From Desulfuromonadales bacterium (GTDB lineage: Bacteria > Desulfobacterota > Desulfuromonadia > Desulfuromonadales > UBA2294): a stretch of DNA of 10,269 nucleotides. The stretch is taken from the NCBI GenBank assembly GCA_030591795.1, contig JAUVAJ010000027.1, positions 1 to 10,269 on the forward strand, written 5' to 3'. Made by a program: the position numbers and the translations under genes. Within the stretch, counting starts at the first letter, position 1; each line of letters begins with the position of its first letter. Shown here piece by piece: positions 7,537 to 10,269 of the stretch. Under the pieces are notes generated by a model. The model saw only the letters and a list, made by a program, of their open reading frames with translations. It was not told where the DNA came from and did not search any database.

Positions 7537-8291
7537 TCACCCCCGTTTTTCAATTTCTGCTGCGGATAACGAACGATCGCCTGTTCACGAACCCGCAGAA
7601 TCCATTCTTCAAGTATTTTTTGTTGCAGCAGATAGTGTAAGTGCTGTCGCAATTCATCGTCCGAGATGACTGACTCTTGGAGCTGCGGCAGTACTTCAAT
7701 CTGATCAATCTGAATACGCACATAATCTGCACCATCAGCAAACGGAGTTGATAGCTCACCGGAGCGCATCGACAACAAGCGAACCTGTAGCGCTTCGGGC
7801 AAGACAACAAAATCTTCGATAAGCTGCTGCTCCTGTGCTGCTTCTCCAGCGAGCGCCTGCTGATAAGACTGGTAGCGCAACAAGGTCAAGCGATAACGCA
7901 GGTGCTGAGCTTTGCGGAAATTGGCGAGGTCCGGCTCCGAAAGCTCTATCGGTTGTTCAAGCTGTTTTCTGTCGAGCAGGGTTTTTACCAGCGATTGTTC
8001 AAAAAAATCCTTAATCAACCGTTTAAACTGATCTTCGTCGGCAATTCCGGACTTAATCGCCTCCTGAATCAGTACTTCACGCAGCACCAAATCATCAATA
8101 AATTCATTCTGATCGCGATAATGATACGGCTTCTGTTGCCACATCTGCTGCAATTCGGCAAAAGGAATCACCCGTTCGTTAACCACCAGGGCATTTTCCC
8201 CCGGCGGCTCACCGGAGCCTTTATAGCTGATGACTCCATAAGCGCAGGAGATCAACAGGATAATGCCGAGGATGAAGTAGATATATTTCAT
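7533..8291 (-). CDS. PpiC/SurA-like periplasmic foldase-type lipoprotein
   Basis: The product is 252 residues from the ATG at 8291 (259 from the weaker ATG at 8312). Residues 1-16 form a lipoprotein signal: hydrophobic core plus LISC lipobox with Cys16. No Asp follows the Cys, so outer-membrane sorting is possible. Residues 26-130 resemble the helical SurA/PpiC N-terminal domain: VVNERVIPFAELQQ, then a FIDDLVLREVLIQEAIKSGI segment. Residues about 120-195 look like a reduced parvulin (PPIase) domain. Its closing part is recognisable (SGELSTPFADGADYVRI), but the central parvulin core seems missing, so isomerase activity is doubtful. A final helix region contains LLQQKILEEWI. As first gene of the operon it probably acts as a periplasmic chaperone for exported protein. 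Its TGA overlaps the next ATG (ATGA). Confidence 0.75.
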   Translation of the reverse strand: MKYIYFILGIILLISCAYGVISYKGSGEPPGENALVVNERVIPFAELQQMWQQKPYHYRDQNEFIDDLVLREVLIQEAIKSGIADEDQFKRLIKDFFEQSLVKTLLDRKQLEQPIELSEPDLANFRKAQHLRYRLTLLRYQSYQQALAGEAAQEQQLIEDFVVLPEALQVRLLSMRSGELSTPFADGADYVRIQIDQIEVLPQLQESVISDDELRQHLHYLLQQKILEEWILRVREQAIVRYPQQKLKNGGE

Positions 8292-8295
8292 CGCA

Positions 8296-8301
8296 CCCCT
8301 C
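8296..8301 (-). promoter_or_regulatory. Ribosome binding site deciding the start of the foldase-like lipoprotein
   Basis: GAGGGG on the minus strand lies 4 nt before the ATG at 8291. The in-frame ATG at 8312 has no comparable site and lies at or near the predicted transcription start, so 8291 is preferred. It also leaves a cleaner signal peptide. The same GAGGGG plus 4 nt arrangement occurs before the third gene of the operon. Confidence 0.7.
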
Positions 8302-8320
8302 TTCCGAGTCATGAGAAAAT

Positions 8321-8350
8321 ATTATCCTAGGAACCTGTCGGATTTAACAA
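8321..8350 (-). promoter_or_regulatory. Putative sigma-70-type promoter of the seven-gene operon
   Basis: On the minus strand TTGTTA (8350-8345, four of six matches to the -35 consensus) is separated by 18 nt from GATAAT (8326-8321, five of six matches to the -10). Initiation about seven bases further on would fall near 8314-8312, giving a leader of about 20 nt before the ATG at 8291. The position is right: after the upstream terminator and just before the first gene. The -35 lies within the palindromic element and the -10 directly abuts it. This is a consensus match by eye only. Confidence 0.5.
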
Positions 8351-8494
8351 GAGCCTACTGCAAAATCGGCTGATCGGTCCAGATCTACGGCAATTTTCGA
8401 CAAATAGCCATGCTATTCGCTCTCAAATTCCCGTAAATCTGGCCTCGAACATCCAATTTTTCGCTACGGCCCGTCAAGTCTGACAGGCTCCTAG
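8327..8494. repeat. 168-bp imperfect palindrome (foldback or MITE-like intergenic element)
   Basis: The two halves of this segment are reverse complements of each other over its whole length. The outer arms of 58 nt each (8327-8384 and 8437-8494) align without gaps. They start with CTAGGA-CCTGTC type ends and finish with CCAGAT(C/T)TACGG. The inner arms continue with CGG-AATTT and end in the perfect pair AATAGC (8403-8408) and GCTATT (8412-8417) around a 3-nt loop. Only one 1-nt length difference is needed. No ORF or obvious target-site duplication was found. The element fills most of the gap between two transcription units, as expected of a non-autonomous repeat family. RNA from either strand could form one very long hairpin. 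Confidence 0.8.
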
Positions 8495-8533
8495 CTAAAA
8501 GACCGATATTTCAAGATTTGACCGGGCAACTAC

Positions 8534-8571
8534 AAAAAAATGCCCGGCACGATCAGACAATCATGCCGGGC
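8534..8571 (-). terminator. Rho-independent terminator ending the RTX-DUF3467 unit
   Basis: The perfect 8-bp GC-rich arms are GCCCGGCA (8542-8549) and TGCCGGGC (8564-8571). Beyond one mismatch, three further pairs (GAT/ATC) extend the stem. Read on the minus strand, the hairpin is followed by one A and then seven T residues (8540-8534). It lies 24 nt after the DUF3467 stop. There is no T-run on the plus side, so it works for minus-strand transcripts. It separates the RTX-DUF3467 unit from the seven-gene operon downstream. Confidence 0.93.
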
Positions 8572-8595
8572 GCAGGCAATTAACAAGCCAAACGA

Positions 8596-8937
8596 TTATT
8601 CAGTTTTTTTTTCCGGAACATCCAAGTGCAGTTCGCCAAAGCGTTTTTCATACTCCTGCACGGTATTCATCAACAGAAGAGCCAACCGTTTGGCCGCATA
8701 CGGATTAAGGGTCATCCGGTCTGACAACTCAATGACGAGCTCCTTCTGCCCCGCGTGCCAGTTCTGATTGGTGCCGAACAGCAGAGTGACCTCTTCGCGG
8801 CTACTTGACACGTTGCAAACGTTGGCATAGGTGCTCTTCATCTTCGATCCATCCCAGCGGATGGTCGGTTTAGTCGATTTTTTCTCTTCTGCTGTTACGA
8901 CAGTTTCGCCTTCTGCTTTCTTTGCTTTTTCAGACAT
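8596..8937 (-). CDS. DUF3467 family protein
   Basis: This gene encodes a 113-residue soluble protein with no signal peptide or membrane segment. Residues 1-25 are charged and probably disordered. Residues about 35-97 match my recollection of the DUF3467 pattern: an N-V-C-N-V-S-S strand region, V-T-L-L-F-G-T, V-I-E-L-S-D-R-M-T-L-N-P, then an amphipathic helix A-A-K-R-L-A-L-L-L-M and a final Y-E-K-R-F-G. The biochemical function of this family is not known to me. The ATG at 8937 overlaps the RTX stop (ATGTCTGA). An AGGAAAG stretch about 5 nt upstream, inside the end of the RTX gene, serves as ribosome binding site. A strong terminator follows 24 nt after the stop. Coupling to the RTX gene suggests a partner role, for example a cytoplasmic chaperone or regulator of the large protein, but that is inference. 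Confidence 0.8.
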   Translation of the reverse strand: MSEKAKKAEGETVVTAEEKKSTKPTIRWDGSKMKSTYANVCNVSSSREEVTLLFGTNQNWHAGQKELVIELSDRMTLNPYAAKRLALLLMNTVQEYEKRFGELHLDVPEKKTE

Positions 8938-10269
8938 TTTCTTTCCTTTTGAGTTCGGTTTTGATTATCGGAGACTCGACATTCAGGTATTGAACTGTTT
9001 TAGTTGCGTCGTTTCCGGCCCAGCCGGATTTGCTCAAATGCCCATCCTGCCAGCGCCAGAAGCGCGCTTTCTCTTTTGGAGTATCAAGGTCAAGCAACTT
9101 GGCCGTGCCGGTTTTTTTGCGCTGGGAAGACGTTACCCCCCAACCGACAAATCCGGCTACGACAGCTTTCAGCGAATCAGCACTGTCGGTCTGTTTTTCT
9201 TCAGGGACTTCCGGTTGTTCCATCTCTTCGGGTGCTTGATCCCGGTCTTCCTCATTTTCGTCTTCGAGAATCGGCTGTTCCGATTCTACCTCTTCAACTC
9301 TTTCCTCCTCGGGCAGTTTTTCTACGTCCGGGCTCGGCTGATCGACATCCTCCGCCGCCTGCTCTTCCACTTCATCTTCCGGCGGATGCTCTTCCACTTC
9401 ATCTTCCGGCGGATGATAGCCTAAGCCATAGCCCTGCCGCTTGGCCGCAGAAGAGGCATCGGAACCATGATGTGTCGGGCGTTGGTCGGTGACCAACTCA
9501 GGACGTTGTGCAGCAATGAACTCACGCATTTGAGTAGGCAGAAGCACACTGCCCAGTTGAGACAATGAAGGAGTTAACGCCAACGGGTTATAAAGCCCGA
9601 ACTGACGGTTAGCGATCAGATCGAGGTTGCCCTGGCCAAGCCGGACCACCGTTTCAGCCGTATCCCCGTCCATCGTCAAGCGGGCATATTCGCCGATCAT
9701 CAGATCTTCGGTAAAATCACCGACAAAGGTGTCATCACCGTGACCACCGAACATAGCGTCAAAACCAGCGCCACCGTCGAGCCAGTCATTGCCACCGATA
9801 AAGCGATGCTCGTCGATGGTTTCGACTGTCCGCAGACGGCCAGATAAATAAGTCGCTCGACCTGCATCACCGACCATATAATCATTACCACTGTCACCAT
9901 AAAGCTGATCTGCGACCGCTCCACCAATTAGCAGGTCGTTTCCTGCTCCACCGTATATTTCATCTTCGCCGCCCAGATTCGGATCGCCACTGGCAATTTT
10001 AGATAACTGACCATTAAGGAAATCCGCTATCCCATTGTCGCCGATCAGGATGTCGTCACCTGCGTCACCATGCATTTCATCGTTACTGAAACCACCGATC
10101 AGCAGATCATTCCCTCCTCCTCCAGCCAACCGATCCTTGCCGCCAAACATCGGGTCGCCGCTGGCAACTTGCGCTAAACGCCCAGCGACAAAGTCGACTC
10201 GGCCGTTATCACCAAGTTGTACATCGTCACCTGCTCCAGAAACAACTTGATCATCGGCAACTCCACCGA
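8930..10269 (-). CDS. Large RTX repeat protein (haemolysin-type calcium-binding repeats), C-terminal part, 5' end outside the window
   Basis: The frame is open from the window edge to a TGA at 8932-8930, giving 445 visible residues. The ATG at 10150 is internal, because the same repeat pattern continues upstream of it. Visible residues 1 to about 190 carry glycine/aspartate-rich nonapeptides such as GGAGNDLLIGG and GDSGNDYMVGD. In the RTX family these bind calcium in a parallel beta-roll and occur in secreted or surface proteins. Residues 190-285 are less repetitive (contains LGQGNLDLIANRQFGLYNPL). Residues about 285-364 are extremely acidic and proline-containing. A short hydrophobic stretch (LKAVVAGFVGWGV, about 366-378), basic residues (QRKK) and a Trp-rich tail ending KRKENV follow. 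I see no clear classical type I secretion tail. The likely role is a large calcium-binding adhesin or surface protein, whose total size is unknown. It is translationally coupled to the next gene by an 8-nt overlap. Confidence 0.9.
   Translation of the reverse strand, partial: GGVADDQVVSGAGDDVQLGDNGRVDFVAGRLAQVASGDPMFGGKDRLAGGGGNDLLIGGFSNDEMHGDAGDDILIGDNGIADFLNGQLSKIASGDPNLGGEDEIYGGAGNDLLIGGAVADQLYGDSGNDYMVGDAGRATYLSGRLRTVETIDEHRFIGGNDWLDGGAGFDAMFGGHGDDTFVGDFTEDLMIGEYARLTMDGDTAETVVRLGQGNLDLIANRQFGLYNPLALTPSLSQLGSVLLPTQMREFIAAQRPELVTDQRPTHHGSDASSAAKRQGYGLGYHPPEDEVEEHPPEDEVEEQAAEDVDQPSPDVEKLPEEERVEEVESEQPILEDENEEDRDQAPEEMEQPEVPEEKQTDSADSLKAVVAGFVGWGVTSSQRKKTGTAKLLDLDTPKEKARFWRWQDGHLSKSGWAGNDATKTVQYLNVESPIIKTELKRKENV
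9362..9415 (-). repeat. Two exact 27-bp tandem copies in the acidic linker
   Basis: The segments 9362-9388 and 9389-9415 are identical 27-mers. They encode two successive nine-residue blocks of the form HPPEDEVEE in the acidic linker of the RTX protein. The period is a multiple of three, so copy number can change by slippage without breaking the frame. The exact identity suggests a recent duplication, unlike the diverged 171-bp units further upstream in the gene. Confidence 0.9.
9722..10269 (-). repeat. 171-bp (57-residue) tandem RTX supermodules
   Basis: Within the RTX gene the calcium-binding motifs sit in a higher-order unit of exactly 57 codons. The glycine of the GD[NA]G motif recurs at visible residues 19, 76 and 133, i.e. 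at bases 10213, 10042 and 9871. Two full units therefore span 10213-10043 and 10042-9872. A partial unit lies before them, at the window edge. A shortened, degenerate unit of about 50 codons (9871-9722) closes the array. Each full unit reads roughly GDNG, DF..G.L...ASGDP, GG.D...GG.GNDLLIGG, and GD.G.D...GD. The copies are diverged at DNA level, so the array is old rather than freshly expanded. It probably continues upstream. Confidence 0.85.

Larger units (their letters stand above)
8292..8595. other. Intergenic region between two co-directional transcription units
   Basis: This 304-bp gap is the only substantial non-coding stretch in the window. In minus-strand order it holds the terminator (8571-8534), about 39 bp with nothing recognisable (8533-8495), the 168-bp palindrome (8494-8327), the putative promoter and the leader with its ribosome binding site. 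I see no small ORF with a convincing start, no riboswitch and no tRNA in it. Confidence 0.8.

Noticed and set aside
7902..8330. Plus-strand ORF of 142 codons ending in the intergenic region
   Set aside because: It is antisense to the foldase-like lipoprotein and to its promoter and leader, with no supporting motif.
8327..8494. A small RNA gene or riboswitch
   Set aside because: The near full-length palindrome explains the structure. There is no T-run after either arm and no known riboswitch core.
9362..9415. CRISPR-like direct repeat
   Set aside because: The two copies are directly adjacent with no spacer and are coding sequence in frame.
8831..9424. Plus-strand ORF of 197 codons
   Set aside because: It lies antisense to the RTX C-terminus and the DUF3467 gene. 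Its Phe-rich composition and HFIFRR repeat are the mirror of the acidic linker and its 27-bp duplication.
8930..10150. ATG at 10150 as the start of the RTX gene
   Set aside because: The upstream 39 codons in the same frame continue the 57-residue RTX repeat to the window edge, so this Met is internal.

Overview
The window reads as chromosomal DNA of a Gram-negative bacterium of medium GC content. Every convincing gene lies on the minus strand. Periplasmic adaptor proteins, a lipoprotein signal and a HAMP-type membrane protein imply a two-membrane envelope. The style of the genes suggests a Desulfuromonadales-like or gammaproteobacterial host, but nothing here (no rRNA, no housekeeping marker) fixes the taxon. 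There are no tRNAs, CRISPR arrays, transposases or phage genes.

Layout in the direction of transcription, from high to low coordinates. (1) At 10269-8930 is the C-terminal part of a large RTX-type (haemolysin-type calcium-binding repeat) protein, open at the window edge. It ends in a long acidic linker and an unrecognised C-terminal tail. (2) A small DUF3467-family gene (8937-8596) overlaps its stop by 8 nt, followed by a strong Rho-independent terminator (8571-8534). (3) The only substantial non-coding stretch (8595-8292) holds that terminator, a 168-bp imperfect palindrome (8327-8494) and a likely promoter whose -35 lies inside the palindrome and whose -10 touches its edge. (4) From that promoter runs a tightly packed operon of seven genes that continues out of the window: a PpiC/SurA-like lipoprotein, a two-TM HAMP protein, a small secreted HExxH metallopeptidase-like protein, a GAF-HlyD fusion, a PqqD-like/M50/HlyD fusion, a shortened SecA-like ATPase, and the N-terminal part of an RND/HlyD-type periplasmic adaptor. 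Gaps range from a 4-nt overlap to 26 nt.

Taken together, the operon looks like a dedicated export and maturation machine for a very large surface or secreted RTX protein encoded just upstream. The parts would be a cytoplasmic motor (SecA-like), membrane-spanning conduits or adaptors (two unusual HlyD fusions plus a conventional adaptor), a periplasmic folding factor, two putative metalloproteases (one intramembrane, one periplasmic) and signal-input modules (GAF, HAMP). The domain identities come from motifs seen in the sequence. The idea that they form one secretion pathway is inference from gene order. No ABC exporter or TolC-like outer-membrane channel is visible inside the window.
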